The notes: generated by a model from the sequence alone, not told the origin. A stretch of DNA of 64,000 bases from Emcibacter sp048269205 (GCF_048269205.1 NZ_JBLXJC010000001.1:1674001-1738000); one strand, 5' to 3'; shown: positions 51,602 to 60,877, counted from the first letter of the stretch. Numbers and translations are program-made.

Positions 51602-53713
51602 TTAGAATTTCACCTTCAGGCCGGCGTAGACTGATCTGGGTTTGCCCGGAAAATACCGCTCATCAGTGAAAGTGGTATAGTCGGCCCGTTCGGCATATTT
51701 CACGTCGGTCAAATTCATCACCCGCAGGAACCAGGTTAGGCTCTCCTTCACGGCAATATGCGCCCGGAGATTTAAGTAGTTGTGGCCGTCATATTTATGA
51801 AGGTTTTCCGGATCCAGATAATAGGAACCCATATGCACCCACTCCAGTTCCGCCGTAAACTTGTCCGTTGGACGCCAGTTCACCTGCAAGCTGCCAAAAT
51901 GCCGCGGTGCCGTATCAATATCATTACCGTTCAGGTTTATATCCCCGCTGATCAAATCAAATGTATAGCGATGACGGGCAAAACTTGCATTGCCGCGAAC
52001 ACTCAGGCGATCTGTCAGGTCAAGCTGCAGCATTATGTCTGCGCCAATGTGGTCCGACTTGCCGTTATCCACATTAAAGAAAGACGAATCCCGGAAGATA
52101 TAATTGTCCTTTTTCATGGCATAAAAGGAGAACGTATAGCTCAATCGGCTGCGTTTCCCGCTAAGTCCCAGCTCAATGCTTTTCAGGCTGACATTGTCCA
52201 GATCCGCAACCGTCTGCGCCCGCTGGAGGCGGTAAAGCTCTGTCGCCTGGGGAGCGCGAAAACCATGACTCACATTGAGGTAGACATTATGGTTCTCGTG
52301 ATATTGATACAGCAATCCGAGTTTTGGGGAAAATGCCGTAAAGTCGTCTTTTCCGCTTTCCGGCCGACTGTAGCGGCAGCCCCCAAATCCGCACGGATTT
52401 CCATCTTCATCAGTACGCCCGGCTACCATATTGTTGGTATAGTCATACTGAATATATTCAAGACGCGCCCCTGCCAGAAGATGCAGTTTCTCAGTTATTG
52501 ACCAGTCTCCCTGCAGGAATGCCGCCGCCATAATGCTGTCCACATCATAGTCATATTGCTTGCCGGCCGGAATCGTCGCCTGCAGAAAGGCAGACCCTTC
52601 CGTCGGATTTTCCTGTGTCTGTTTCAGGGAACCACGGGTATATTCAAAATCAGCACCTGCAATGACCTCCAGGTCACTATCTTCATTGATATAAAATCCA
52701 TTCTGAAGACCAATGCTCGTCTGACTGTTTTCTTCCAGGGGTTGTCCCGGCAGGAAATGCATCAGGAACTCCATATCCGTAACCCGTGCATAAGGCGTAA
52801 ACTGCCAGCGCACATTCTCGTTGATCTCTGTGGAAAAACGGGACCAATAGCGCAATGACTTGGCCTTGCGGAAAGCTTCGGGATTCGGGTTTGTTTTGGA
52901 AACTTCCCGATCCTTGTAGGCATCGAGGCCAGTAATATAACCGGCAGTATCCTGATCTAGATTGGTCAGTGAAAGGCTGGAGGCAATCGTCCAGTCTTCG
53001 CCCGCATAATCATGACGGAGATTGGCTTTCTGCAAATCGTATCCGGAGTCATCCCGATATCCGCCATCATGGGTCGCGGAGGCCATGACCCTGAATCCGT
53101 GTTTTTCTCCCTTTATTCCCTTTGAGGCATTCACACGAATAAACTCATAACTGCCTCCTTCGAGGCTCGCCCGGCCCTCATCCGTGTCCGCCGGAAGTGT
53201 TATGACATTGATGATCCCATGCAGGGCGTTTGAACCGTAAAGGGCAGATCCCGGCCCCTTGACCACTTCTACACGCTGTGCCTGTTCGGTAAAGGCCTCG
53301 AACAGTTCATTGACATTGCAGAACCCGGCCGAACGCAGGGCAATACCGTCCTGGGCCATCAGGAAAGCCCCACATGCCCCTGCGCCGGTCAGAACGGGAG
53401 AACGGATCGAAGCCAGATATTCCTGCCCGTCGTTACGGGAAATATTCACGCCCGGCACCCGAACAGCCAACTCGCTGATATGAGCTGACCCGACAAAATC
53501 GAGCTCCTTGCCCGGCATCAACGAAAGATTGCCGCTTTGTTCGGACAAGGGCTTCTCGCTTCTGCTCTGTGTCGAAACAACTTCTTCAATTTCGGTTCCT
53601 TCTGCATACGCAACCGGTCCCGCAAGAATGCCCCCTAAAAGAAAAGCTGTAATTGGAAAAACAAGTGACTGGTTTTGAACTTTATTTAACTGCAAAGGAT
53701 ACTTTTTGATCAT
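51602..53713 (-). CDS. TonB-dependent receptor in xoxF operon
   Basis: A 703-residue outer-membrane receptor: signal peptide (cleavage near VAYA), plug with RVEVVKGPGSALYGSNALHGIINVIT, then a 22-strand barrel ending FPGKPRSVYAGLKVKF. The start ATG at 53713 overlaps the stop of the YVTN gene (ATGA), giving firm support over an ATG at 53731. Plug Cys pairs (ACGAFLMAQDG, SAGFCNVNEL) are unlike the BtuB above. Being in an XoxF operon, it may import a lanthanide chelate (compare LutH of Methylorubrum) or PQQ; ligand unproven. Confidence 0.87.
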   Translation of the reverse strand: MIKKYPLQLNKVQNQSLVFPITAFLLGGILAGPVAYAEGTEIEEVVSTQSRSEKPLSEQSGNLSLMPGKELDFVGSAHISELAVRVPGVNISRNDGQEYLASIRSPVLTGAGACGAFLMAQDGIALRSAGFCNVNELFEAFTEQAQRVEVVKGPGSALYGSNALHGIINVITLPADTDEGRASLEGGSYEFIRVNASKGIKGEKHGFRVMASATHDGGYRDDSGYDLQKANLRHDYAGEDWTIASSLSLTNLDQDTAGYITGLDAYKDREVSKTNPNPEAFRKAKSLRYWSRFSTEINENVRWQFTPYARVTDMEFLMHFLPGQPLEENSQTSIGLQNGFYINEDSDLEVIAGADFEYTRGSLKQTQENPTEGSAFLQATIPAGKQYDYDVDSIMAAAFLQGDWSITEKLHLLAGARLEYIQYDYTNNMVAGRTDEDGNPCGFGGCRYSRPESGKDDFTAFSPKLGLLYQYHENHNVYLNVSHGFRAPQATELYRLQRAQTVADLDNVSLKSIELGLSGKRSRLSYTFSFYAMKKDNYIFRDSSFFNVDNGKSDHIGADIMLQLDLTDRLSVRGNASFARHRYTFDLISGDINLNGNDIDTAPRHFGSLQVNWRPTDKFTAELEWVHMGSYYLDPENLHKYDGHNYLNLRAHIAVKESLTWFLRVMNLTDVKYAERADYTTFTDERYFPGKPRSVYAGLKVKF

Positions 53714-54663
53714 TTTATAACGACACCCCATGGGCGAATTCCTACCTTAATATCTTTAATATGTTTAAATGTATTTGTATCGATCACAGATACACTGTCT
53801 GAACGACCGTTGGCCACATAAAGTTTATGCCCGGACGGAGAAATGGCCATATTCCAGGGACGTTTACCGACAGGAATGGTGGCGATAATCTCATTGGTTT
53901 TCGTATCAATCGCGGACACCGTGGCATCCCTGCCGTTGGAAATAAATACACGTTTGCCATCGGGCCTGACGACAACGCCATTTGAAAATTCTCCTCCCTT
54001 GATTTCTTTCACCACTCTGTGGCTTGCCACATCAATCACATAGACCATGCTGGATATTTCACAGGCCACATAGGCCCGGCTTGAGTCCGACAGGAATCCA
54101 ATCCCCCGAGGCCGGTCCCCGACCTCTATAGAGGCAACCTGCTTCCGCCTGGCCACATCGATCACATCCAACATGTTGGCATCTTCTGCACTGACATAGA
54201 GCCATTTTCCATCAGGACTGAAAACTGAATGTTCCGGATTATCACCTGCCACCGGAATTGTCGCCAGACGTTCCAGCGATGCCGCATCCATCAGGGCAAC
54301 CTTGTTTTCTTCTTCCAGAGCCACGGCAATAAGTTTGCCATCCGCAGAAACATAAGCCCCTTCCGGTGAGTCTCCGATCACCATTCTGGATATGACTTTT
54401 CTTTCCCGGGTATCAATAACCAGAAATTCATTTGTTTTTCCGTCTGTCAGATAAACCCGGTCCTCGGTAGGAGACACGGTTATTCCGCGGGGTTTCGGTC
54501 CGGTCTTGATGGTACCCACCACCTTGTCACTTGCGATATCAATGACGCTGATCGTCCCGTCTCCCTCATTGGGAACATAGGCAAAAGGGGCCGCCAGTGC
54601 CGATACCGGAAAATAAAACAGGATGGTGAATAAAATTCTGCAAAAGATTTTTGATGTCGGCAT
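53710..54663 (-). CDS. YVTN beta-propeller protein, PQQ-associated
   Basis: A 317-residue exported seven-bladed propeller. After a signal peptide (cleavage near ALA), repeats of the type YVPNEGDGTISVIDIASD and VAGDNPEHSVFSPDGKWLYV run to the end. It belongs to the group found with PQQ-dependent dehydrogenases (the 'PQQ-dependent catabolism-associated beta-propeller' type). It may bind a metal chelate or dehydrogenase partner. Its stop overlaps the TonB receptor start, so the two are made in fixed ratio. Confidence 0.87.
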   Translation of the reverse strand: MPTSKIFCRILFTILFYFPVSALAAPFAYVPNEGDGTISVIDIASDKVVGTIKTGPKPRGITVSPTEDRVYLTDGKTNEFLVIDTRERKVISRMVIGDSPEGAYVSADGKLIAVALEEENKVALMDAASLERLATIPVAGDNPEHSVFSPDGKWLYVSAEDANMLDVIDVARRKQVASIEVGDRPRGIGFLSDSSRAYVACEISSMVYVIDVASHRVVKEIKGGEFSNGVVVRPDGKRVFISNGRDATVSAIDTKTNEIIATIPVGKRPWNMAISPSGHKLYVANGRSDSVSVIDTNTFKHIKDIKVGIRPWGVVIK

Positions 54664-54696
54664 TTCCCTAGTCTCCAGAAGATTTTTGTTAACGTG

Positions 54697-55506
54697 TTAT
54701 TTAAGAGGGACAGACCAGCTTTGGCTGAAATGTCTCCCCTGTGAATCCTTGACCTCCGCTTGTAAATCACCGGCTTCCCCGGACTTCAGGAAAAACCCGA
54801 AAGACGGATTTTCACTCATGGATATGCCCCCGGTGAATAAAAGAACCTCTTGACCGCCGAGCGATATTTTTATGTCAGAAACATAATCAGCCGGTATCCA
54901 GTTCCGGCTCAACTGATCAATTTGCAAGCCACTATTGTTAGGGTGGCTGATCATCAACTGCATCTCGGTGAGGTTTGCCTGCCGTTTCTCGCGCAGCTTC
55001 ATTTTCCCGCGCCTTTTCAGGGCTTCTTCATCGCCACCCGCCGCAGGCGCCGAACAACCGCCTGAAGCTTTCACATAATTCACCGCCATATGAAGTTTTC
55101 CGTCCGAGGTCTCGGCTATGGCCCTGACATGGCTATAGGCGTTCACCCTTATTCGGGTGGACAGGCTGGCCAGGCCGTTCAGTTTTGACATGGTGAAAAC
55201 CCCGGCCACCGGAGAAGGATTATTGTCGACGATCAGATATATTTTTTTGATAAACAGCTTCTCGCTCTGCTCAAGATTCGCCTGGATCCTAACCGGCACC
55301 ACAGCCGCGTTTTCTGCCCGTTTCGGGGTAAATAAGGTCAGGGTTTCGTCGCGGAGTATCTCCCGCTCCTCCGTAAACAGGCGGTCCCTGATAAAGTCCC
55401 ATGCGGGGCTCTCAGGTTCTTCAGCAACCGCAAAACTCGTCTGCAATCCCGAAAAACAAATGACTAAGCAGAACAGAAAGTTGATGATCGGCCGGGGTGT
55501 TTTCAT
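54697..55506 (-). CDS. Quinoprotein-associated SoxYZ-like carrier
   Basis: A 269-residue exported protein fusing a SoxY-like half (about 33-160) to a SoxZ-like half (about 165-269). Where SoxY ends in GGCGG, this has ASGGCSAPAAGG, with Cys151 as the possible swinging-arm thiol. Named a 'quinoprotein dehydrogenase-associated SoxYZ-like carrier' in family databases. It carries a sulfur or other group, but not for thiosulfate oxidation, because no other sox gene is here. The ATG at 55506 has AGGA 8 bases upstream; the MBL relay gene stop lies 10 bases before. Confidence 0.88.
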   Translation of the reverse strand: MKTPRPIINFLFCLVICFSGLQTSFAVAEEPESPAWDFIRDRLFTEEREILRDETLTLFTPKRAENAAVVPVRIQANLEQSEKLFIKKIYLIVDNNPSPVAGVFTMSKLNGLASLSTRIRVNAYSHVRAIAETSDGKLHMAVNYVKASGGCSAPAAGGDEEALKRRGKMKLREKRQANLTEMQLMISHPNNSGLQIDQLSRNWIPADYVSDIKISLGGQEVLLFTGGISMSENPSFGFFLKSGEAGDLQAEVKDSQGRHFSQSWSVPLK

Positions 55507-55516
55507 TTCCTTGGTC

Positions 55517-56416
55517 CTATTCCCATTCCAGTTCAGTGTAAGCCGCAATCACGTTGCGCTTGTGAAATTCCTCAAATAATGCCCAATCGCCGGCTTCGTC
55601 GGCAAGCAAGGTATTGCTGGCCAATTCAAGATCCATCTGATTTTCGATCGCCGTTCGTACCGCTCCCTCCAGCTTTTCCAGATAAGTTTTCATTTTCGCC
55701 AGGGCAGATTTGTCATGCTGTACGGGACCATGCCCGGGAATGAGGGTGGAAAATCTGATCTGTTCCAGCTCCGTCAATGCCCTGATCCAGCCCGTAACGC
55801 TGCCATCCAGAACCGGGCAATGTTCCACAAAAACAAGATCACCAGCGATTAATGTTGCGGTCTGCTGGTCAAATACCCTTAAATCGTGATTGGTATGCGC
55901 GGGCCCGGATGCGGTCAGAAGCAAAAGCCTGTCACCAAGGTCAATGGTCTCTGTCTGCCGGATCAAGCGGGTGGCCGGGACCACTTCAGACCCCGCATAC
56001 CAGGGCGCCTGAAGACGGTCCTGATAATATTTGCCCCGGGTGGCAAGAGCAGCGGGATATTTTGCATGGGCGATGAATTGAGGCTTCTCGGCGACGAAAG
56101 CCCGGTTGCCGAATATATGGTCGATATGAACATGGGTATTGATCACAAATTTTATTGGCAAGGATGTCCGGGACCGTATGGACTGATAGATCAGCCTGCC
56201 CTGATTGAAACTTGAGCCGCTGTCAATAACAGCCACCGCGTCTCCGCCAATGACAAAGGTGACATTGGACACCATGCCTTTCTCGGAGGCAAATATCTCG
56301 TCGGTCTCCCCCTCGAACATGAAAATGCCGTCGGCAACTTCGATAAATTCCAGTCCGTCTTCTGCACTCGCGCTGCAAGAATAAAAAGCAATGAAAAAAA
56401 GGGCGATAATCCTCAT
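55517..56416 (-). CDS. Quinoprotein relay metallo-beta-lactamase (SoxH-like)
   Basis: A 299-residue exported metallo-beta-lactamase-fold protein. Signal peptide cleavage is near SCSASA. The metal motif is THVHIDH (His95, His97, Asp99, His100), with further ligands in GPAHTNHD and LIPGHGPVQ. It matches the 'quinoprotein relay system zinc metallohydrolase' group. It may hydrolyse a thioester or persulfide on the neighbouring SoxYZ-like carrier (inference). The ATG overlaps the rhodanese stop (ATGA). Confidence 0.88.
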   Translation of the reverse strand: MRIIALFFIAFYSCSASAEDGLEFIEVADGIFMFEGETDEIFASEKGMVSNVTFVIGGDAVAVIDSGSSFNQGRLIYQSIRSRTSLPIKFVINTHVHIDHIFGNRAFVAEKPQFIAHAKYPAALATRGKYYQDRLQAPWYAGSEVVPATRLIRQTETIDLGDRLLLLTASGPAHTNHDLRVFDQQTATLIAGDLVFVEHCPVLDGSVTGWIRALTELEQIRFSTLIPGHGPVQHDKSALAKMKTYLEKLEGAVRTAIENQMDLELASNTLLADEAGDWALFEEFHKRNVIAAYTELEWE

Positions 56417-56982
56417 GGGCGCACCGGCTCTTTTTCCTTCAAGGGAAGGCCGGCCTTGCGCCACCCGTCAACCCCTTGCCGGTACCAGTAAACATGACTA
56501 TAGCCCAAAGACGCCGCCCGCTTTGCCGCATTCCAGGAATGCCAGCATTCCGGTTCGCAAAATATAACCACCGCTTGGCCCTTATCACCCCTGGTCAGCT
56601 GATCCAGCCGATGTTTGAATAAATCCTCAAGAGCGGAAGGCAGAACCCCCATGCCTGTATTGGCAAGCCAGATCGCCTCCGGCAATGTCTCCCGTTTAGG
56701 CTCGATCCACAACTCGGTTGACGGGAGATTATCAGGTTTTCGGGGTGCCGGATAAACGTCCAGTAAAACGACTGCATCGTTATTTTCCAGGAACTCCTGC
56801 AATTCCGAGGCCTCCTCGATCACTTGGGCCCCTTTTACTGTCAGAGGCACCTGCCCGCCGTAGTCACTCAGGCGATACCCGGAAGGCTCTTCGACGTCCT
56901 GGTCCTGACCGGCGAAGGCAGGACACACAAATATGAGTGCCGCAGAAACAAACATCAGAGCTATTTTGTGTAATCTCAACAT
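56413..56982 (-). CDS. PQQ-associated CXXCW-type rhodanese-like protein
   Basis: A 189-residue exported rhodanese-fold protein of the 'PQQ-dependent catabolism-associated CXXCW motif' family. Signal peptide cleavage is near PAFA. The motif reads CEPECW (Cys142, Cys146), with an aromatic HSW following and VYWYRQGVDGWRKAGLPL closing the fold. Two Cys, instead of one rhodanese Cys, suggest a redox or persulfide exchange partner for the SoxYZ-like carrier. It overlaps the MBL gene by four bases. Confidence 0.87.
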   Translation of the reverse strand: MLRLHKIALMFVSAALIFVCPAFAGQDQDVEEPSGYRLSDYGGQVPLTVKGAQVIEEASELQEFLENNDAVVLLDVYPAPRKPDNLPSTELWIEPKRETLPEAIWLANTGMGVLPSALEDLFKHRLDQLTRGDKGQAVVIFCEPECWHSWNAAKRAASLGYSHVYWYRQGVDGWRKAGLPLKEKEPVRP

Positions 56983-57037
56983 AAGCTATACGCTGTCCCA
57001 AACTCTGTCATTGAAGCTGTTTCCCGCCTGTCAGTGA

Positions 57038-57901
57038 TCAGTCATCATCATCGCTGAGCTCAACTGTTTGTTTATTCTCCACCAGTGGTACCTGATACTC
57101 GTGAAGGATAGTCAGGATTTTTTCCCGGTTGTCGGACAGGCTCTTCTCTATACGGGCTTTCCAGTCATTCTCACGACGACGCACCCCCATGGCCATGGCG
57201 AAATCAAAACGCATGCCCGGCTCGCTCAACAGTGGAATGATCCGAAGGCCCGCATCAGGATTCTGGCTGGCGAAATATCCGGCAATCGGGCCCCAGATGA
57301 CCACAGCATCCAGCTCGCCCGGGACAAGTTCATCCTCGATTATTTTTCCCGGATAATAGTCGGGATCCCCGGTCATAACCCGGTGAAACCTGGTCTGTTC
57401 AAAAAGACCGTTTGTATTCAGCCAATCCACCGAAGGCGAAGGGGCAAAAGCCCCGATCCGCAGGCTCTGCTTCTGGTCCACTGACAATCCGGTAATATCC
57501 GCTGCAGTTTTGATGTTGCCCAGCGGACCTTTTTCCCTGACCACAATGACATAGGTGGAACGATAATAAGTCGACGTGGTATCGGATATGTCAAAGCCTG
57601 CCGGCACACCGATCACCAGGTCACAGCGAAAGCGCCCCTTCTCATCATCCCAGGATTTCAGGGTATTGCGGATAAAGCCCATACGCTGGGGAAACCAGGT
57701 ATATTCCAGTTCAAGACCAAGAGCCGCGGCAATAAGTTCGGCAATTCTGTTTTCAAACCCCATTTTCTTACGATTTGAATAGGGAAGGTTATTGGGATCG
57801 GCGCAAACCCGCAATTTGTCAGGGGACAGATCCTGTGCCCGGACCACCGGTACAAGAAGTGCACTGAATGACAGCAACAAAATCAGATGTCGAAAAGACA
57901 T
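57038..57901 (-). CDS. xoxJ: Quinoprotein-associated periplasmic binding protein XoxJ
   Basis: A 287-residue exported SBP-like protein of the MoxJ/XoxJ group. After a signal peptide (cleavage near VRA-QDL), LRVCADPNNLPYSNRKKMGFEN is the family N-terminus; GMRFDFAMAMGVRR lies near the C-terminus, which ends DDDD. XoxJ is thought to activate or mature XoxF rather than import a solute. No ABC permease accompanies it. It begins 38 bases after the xoxG cytochrome. Confidence 0.9.
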   Translation of the reverse strand: MSFRHLILLLSFSALLVPVVRAQDLSPDKLRVCADPNNLPYSNRKKMGFENRIAELIAAALGLELEYTWFPQRMGFIRNTLKSWDDEKGRFRCDLVIGVPAGFDISDTTSTYYRSTYVIVVREKGPLGNIKTAADITGLSVDQKQSLRIGAFAPSPSVDWLNTNGLFEQTRFHRVMTGDPDYYPGKIIEDELVPGELDAVVIWGPIAGYFASQNPDAGLRIIPLLSEPGMRFDFAMAMGVRRRENDWKARIEKSLSDNREKILTILHEYQVPLVENKQTVELSDDDD

Positions 57902-57939
57902 GGCAGGGTTTCACCTCCAGCAAAGAATGTTGAATATGC

Positions 57940-58389
57940 TTATGGCAGTTTCCTGGGTTTCCCCGGGGAAAGCACACCATCAGATCGCGCCTTCAGATAC
58001 CCCCAAAGGTCCTCCATGCGCGGCAATACATTTGGGTCTTCCTTCCAGCCCGGCATAACGCCCACCTCGCCGGTAAAACCATTAAGAACGACATCCATAA
58101 ATTTTTCCTTGTCCATTCCCTTAAGACGGTCAACAAGGCTGGGAGCAAAAGTGCTGCCGACGGCGTCCTGGGCATGGCAGACATGGCATACGGCATGATA
58201 TGTTCTCCACCCCTTATAGGTCCCCTTATCTACCTTGCAGACCGGTTTCTCACCTTCACACACCACTTTATAGGGAGTTTCTCCCTGCCCGTCGGCAGAA
58301 GCCACGGACACACCACTGACTACAGGAAAAAGGATCAGAACCGCTGCCGCGCGAAATTGCCTTCGTCCGAACTTAAAAACATTATGCAT
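57940..58389 (-). CDS. xoxG: Cytochrome c, XoxG-type electron acceptor
   Basis: A 149-residue exported monoheme cytochrome c. A basic signal peptide precedes CHVCH (Cys68, Cys71, His72), and VGVMPGW probably supplies the axial Met. DGQGETPYKVVCEGEKPVCK carries two more Cys that may form a disulfide. Its type is the 'methanol metabolism-related' c cytochrome that takes electrons from MDH. It sits 4 bases after the Cys-containing unknown gene. Confidence 0.91.
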   Translation of the reverse strand: MHNVFKFGRRQFRAAAVLILFPVVSGVSVASADGQGETPYKVVCEGEKPVCKVDKGTYKGWRTYHAVCHVCHAQDAVGSTFAPSLVDRLKGMDKEKFMDVVLNGFTGEVGVMPGWKEDPNVLPRMEDLWGYLKARSDGVLSPGKPRKLP

Positions 58390-58393
58390 ACAG

Positions 58394-58852
58394 TTACTCC
58401 CCCGTCTTATCTTCGGCGCCTTTTTCTGCCCCGTTGTCCGTTGATGCCACGATAGGTTTGTTCCCCATCGGAAAACAGGCCGTTTCCGCCTGGTCTTTTA
58501 TGTTGAAATATCGTTTTCGTATTTCACGGGCCTTGTCGCTGCTTCGAAAAAGTCCTCCACGCTCCCCTCGTGCATTACGCATGCGCACATAACTGTCTGC
58601 TTCGACAAACTCGTCATAACTTAAGTGTGCTGCGATTTTGTCGATTGTGCAGGCACAGGAATACAGGGTTTCGTATTTCCGGCTGTTTTTCAAAGCCATA
58701 CATTCCTCAATAAAGAGAACCCGGTCTACTGTGGGAAAATCATTTGCCTGTGCTTCAGAGGCGAACAGGGCCATCGTGCAAAGATACAAGGCCGCACATA
58801 TGTGCCGGAAAAGGAGACGAAATGTCATCAATCTATCAAAATATGTCGGCAT
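58394..58852 (-). CDS. Exported Cys-containing unknown, xoxF operon
   Basis: A 152-residue protein with a signal peptide (hydrophobic LFRHICAALYLCTMALFA, cleavage near AQA) and a mature domain with four Cys: IEECMALKNSRKY, LYSCACTID and ETACFPMGN. The Cys pattern and helical content resemble a small periplasmic disulfide protein; I do not recognise the family. A highly charged tail (NGAEKGAEDKTGE) follows. Two starts are possible (58852 or the Met eight codons later). Located between xoxF and xoxG, it may serve XoxF electron transfer or maturation. Confidence 0.7.
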   Translation of the reverse strand: MPTYFDRLMTFRLLFRHICAALYLCTMALFASEAQANDFPTVDRVLFIEECMALKNSRKYETLYSCACTIDKIAAHLSYDEFVEADSYVRMRNARGERGGLFRSSDKAREIRKRYFNIKDQAETACFPMGNKPIVASTDNGAEKGAEDKTGE

Positions 58853-58938
58853 ATCTCATGTACGGGGAAAGCGGCAAATCCGGGGAATAAACATTATTCC
58901 CCGGTACTTTACATGATTACAGCCCCCCGGTTTTCTCC

Positions 58939-60747
58939 CTAGTTAGGTATAGTGAAAACAGTCAGGGTTCCCCCAAGCTGGGTATAGTCGGTCAACTTGC
59001 GGTAGGCGCCAACTGCACCAAGCCCTTCGGTATCGCCTTCAAGGCCCGCAGCCATACCAATACCGGCCCAGCCTCCCACGCCGGAAAGTACAGCCAGATA
59101 CTGTTTCCCGTTGTGCATATAGGTGTTGATATTGCCGATAATGCCTGATGGGGTTTTAAACCGGTATAGTTCCTTGCCGGTTTTGGCATCGACCGCCTTG
59201 AGGTATCCCTCCAAGGTGCCGTAGAAAACCACATCGCCGGCCGTGGCCAAAGCACCGCTCCAGACAGAGAACCGTTCCGGCAGAGACCAGACAATCTCGC
59301 CTTTATCCGCATCCCAGGCAATAAAGTTGCCGAGGCCGCCATGGCTATCCGGCGCAGGGAACATGCTTAATGTGGCCCCGATATAAGGCTGGCCCGCAGC
59401 ATAGGCGACTTCAAACGGCTCATAGTTCATGCAGACATGGTTTGTCGGCACATAAAACAAACCCGTACGCGGTGAATAGGTTGCCGGCTGCTGGTCTTTA
59501 CTGCCAAGTGCCGCAGGACAGACCCCCTGCGTATCGACATCCTCACCGTTCTGGTCAGTGCTGTACTTTGCAACAACCTGGGGGCGTCCGGTTTTCATGT
59601 CCACATGGGTAGCCCAGTTCACCTGGGGGTCAAATTTCTCGGCAACCAGAAGCTCGCCGGTGACACGATCCATTGTGTAGGCAAAACCATTCCGGTCAAA
59701 ATGAACAAGAGCCTTACGCATTTTGCCCTTGATTTTCATATCCACCAGGATCATTTCGTTGACCCCGTCATAATCCCACTCGTCATGAGGCGTCATCTGG
59801 TAGACCCATTTGACAACACCCGTATCGGCATCACGCGCCCAGATGGCCATGGACCAGCGGTTGTCCCCGGGGCGTTGTTTCGGATTCCAGGTGCTTGGAT
59901 TTCCAGAACCATAATAGATCAGGTTAAGATCGGGATCATAGGTATACCATCCCCATGTGGTGCCGCCGCCAATCTTCCACTGGTCACCCTTCCAGCTATT
60001 AAGGCTTGAATTTTTGCCCACCGGCTTCAGCATGTGAGTGGTTTTTTCCGGATCAATCAGCATTTCCTCATCCGGGCCGGTGCTGTAGCCGCGCCAGATT
60101 TTCTTACCGGTTTTAATATCATAGGCCGTCACATGACCGCGTACGCCGAATTCACCGCCACTGATGCCGGTGATCACCATATTTTTAACTACCAGCGGGG
60201 CATTTGTCGCACTTTCACCCATTTCCCCTTTTTGTGAGGCGCCATTTTTGACTGACCACACCTTTTTGCCCGTTTTGGCATCCAGTGCGACCAGGGTCGT
60301 ATCCGCCTGTTGCAGGAAAATCTTGCCGTCACCATAAGCCAGGCCCCGATTTACCGTGTCACAGCACATGATCGGGATAACCGAGGGATCCTGCTGGGGC
60401 TCATACATCCAGTTTGTCGTCTGATCCGCCAGATTTATGGAAAATACTTTGTTTGGAAAAGGCGTATGGACATACATCGTGTCGCCAATAATGAGAGGGC
60501 CCCCTTCATGACCCCGCAGTACGCCTGTTGACATGGTCCAGGCTACCTGTAGTTCGGAGGCATTCTTTTTATTGATCTGGTCCAGATCACTATACCGGGT
60601 TCCCGAATAATTCCCGCCCCACATCACCCATTGTTTGGGGTCCTTCTGCATTTTCATCAGCTCGTTATTCCCCCAGGACACCGTGGCAATGAATGATGAC
60701 GCGAGTAAAGCTGATAAAATTATGGACACATTTTTCATTTTCCTCAT
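58939..60747 (-). CDS. xoxF: Lanthanide-type PQQ methanol/alcohol dehydrogenase XoxF
   Basis: A 602-residue periplasmic quinoprotein that oxidises methanol or other primary alcohols and passes electrons to XoxG. Features are a signal peptide, an eight-bladed WGGNYSGTRYSDLDQIN-type propeller, the vicinal disulfide Cys128-Cys129 (PIMCCDTVN), and WDYDGVNE with catalytic Asp325 and the extra Asp327 that marks lanthanide-dependent XoxF rather than Ca-dependent MxaF. GGAGAG precedes the ATG at 60747. It opens a long minus-strand operon. PQQ synthesis genes and formaldehyde oxidation genes are not in the window. Confidence 0.95.
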   Translation of the reverse strand: MRKMKNVSIILSALLASSFIATVSWGNNELMKMQKDPKQWVMWGGNYSGTRYSDLDQINKKNASELQVAWTMSTGVLRGHEGGPLIIGDTMYVHTPFPNKVFSINLADQTTNWMYEPQQDPSVIPIMCCDTVNRGLAYGDGKIFLQQADTTLVALDAKTGKKVWSVKNGASQKGEMGESATNAPLVVKNMVITGISGGEFGVRGHVTAYDIKTGKKIWRGYSTGPDEEMLIDPEKTTHMLKPVGKNSSLNSWKGDQWKIGGGTTWGWYTYDPDLNLIYYGSGNPSTWNPKQRPGDNRWSMAIWARDADTGVVKWVYQMTPHDEWDYDGVNEMILVDMKIKGKMRKALVHFDRNGFAYTMDRVTGELLVAEKFDPQVNWATHVDMKTGRPQVVAKYSTDQNGEDVDTQGVCPAALGSKDQQPATYSPRTGLFYVPTNHVCMNYEPFEVAYAAGQPYIGATLSMFPAPDSHGGLGNFIAWDADKGEIVWSLPERFSVWSGALATAGDVVFYGTLEGYLKAVDAKTGKELYRFKTPSGIIGNINTYMHNGKQYLAVLSGVGGWAGIGMAAGLEGDTEGLGAVGAYRKLTDYTQLGGTLTVFTIPN

Positions 60748-60849
60748 GCGGTCTCTCCTATGAATTGCTTTCCCTATATTTCTGAATTAAATAATTTTGA
60801 AATACGCAACTAACAGCTATTCATACTGCCACACTCGACTGCAGCTATA

Positions 60850-60877
60850 ATAATAGCAGAATTTTACATTATGATAA
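60850..60877 (-). promoter_or_regulatory. Candidate xoxF promoter
   Basis: On the minus strand TTATCA, a 16-base spacer and TATTAT give a possible promoter about 100 bases before xoxF. The -35 is weak, so this is tentative. No other motif stands out in the 193-base gap (60748-60940). Confidence 0.3.

Noticed and set aside
54697..56982. A thiosulfate-oxidising Sox system
   Set aside because: Only SoxYZ-like and SoxH-like relatives are present; soxA, soxX, soxB and soxCD are absent and the context is a quinoprotein operon.
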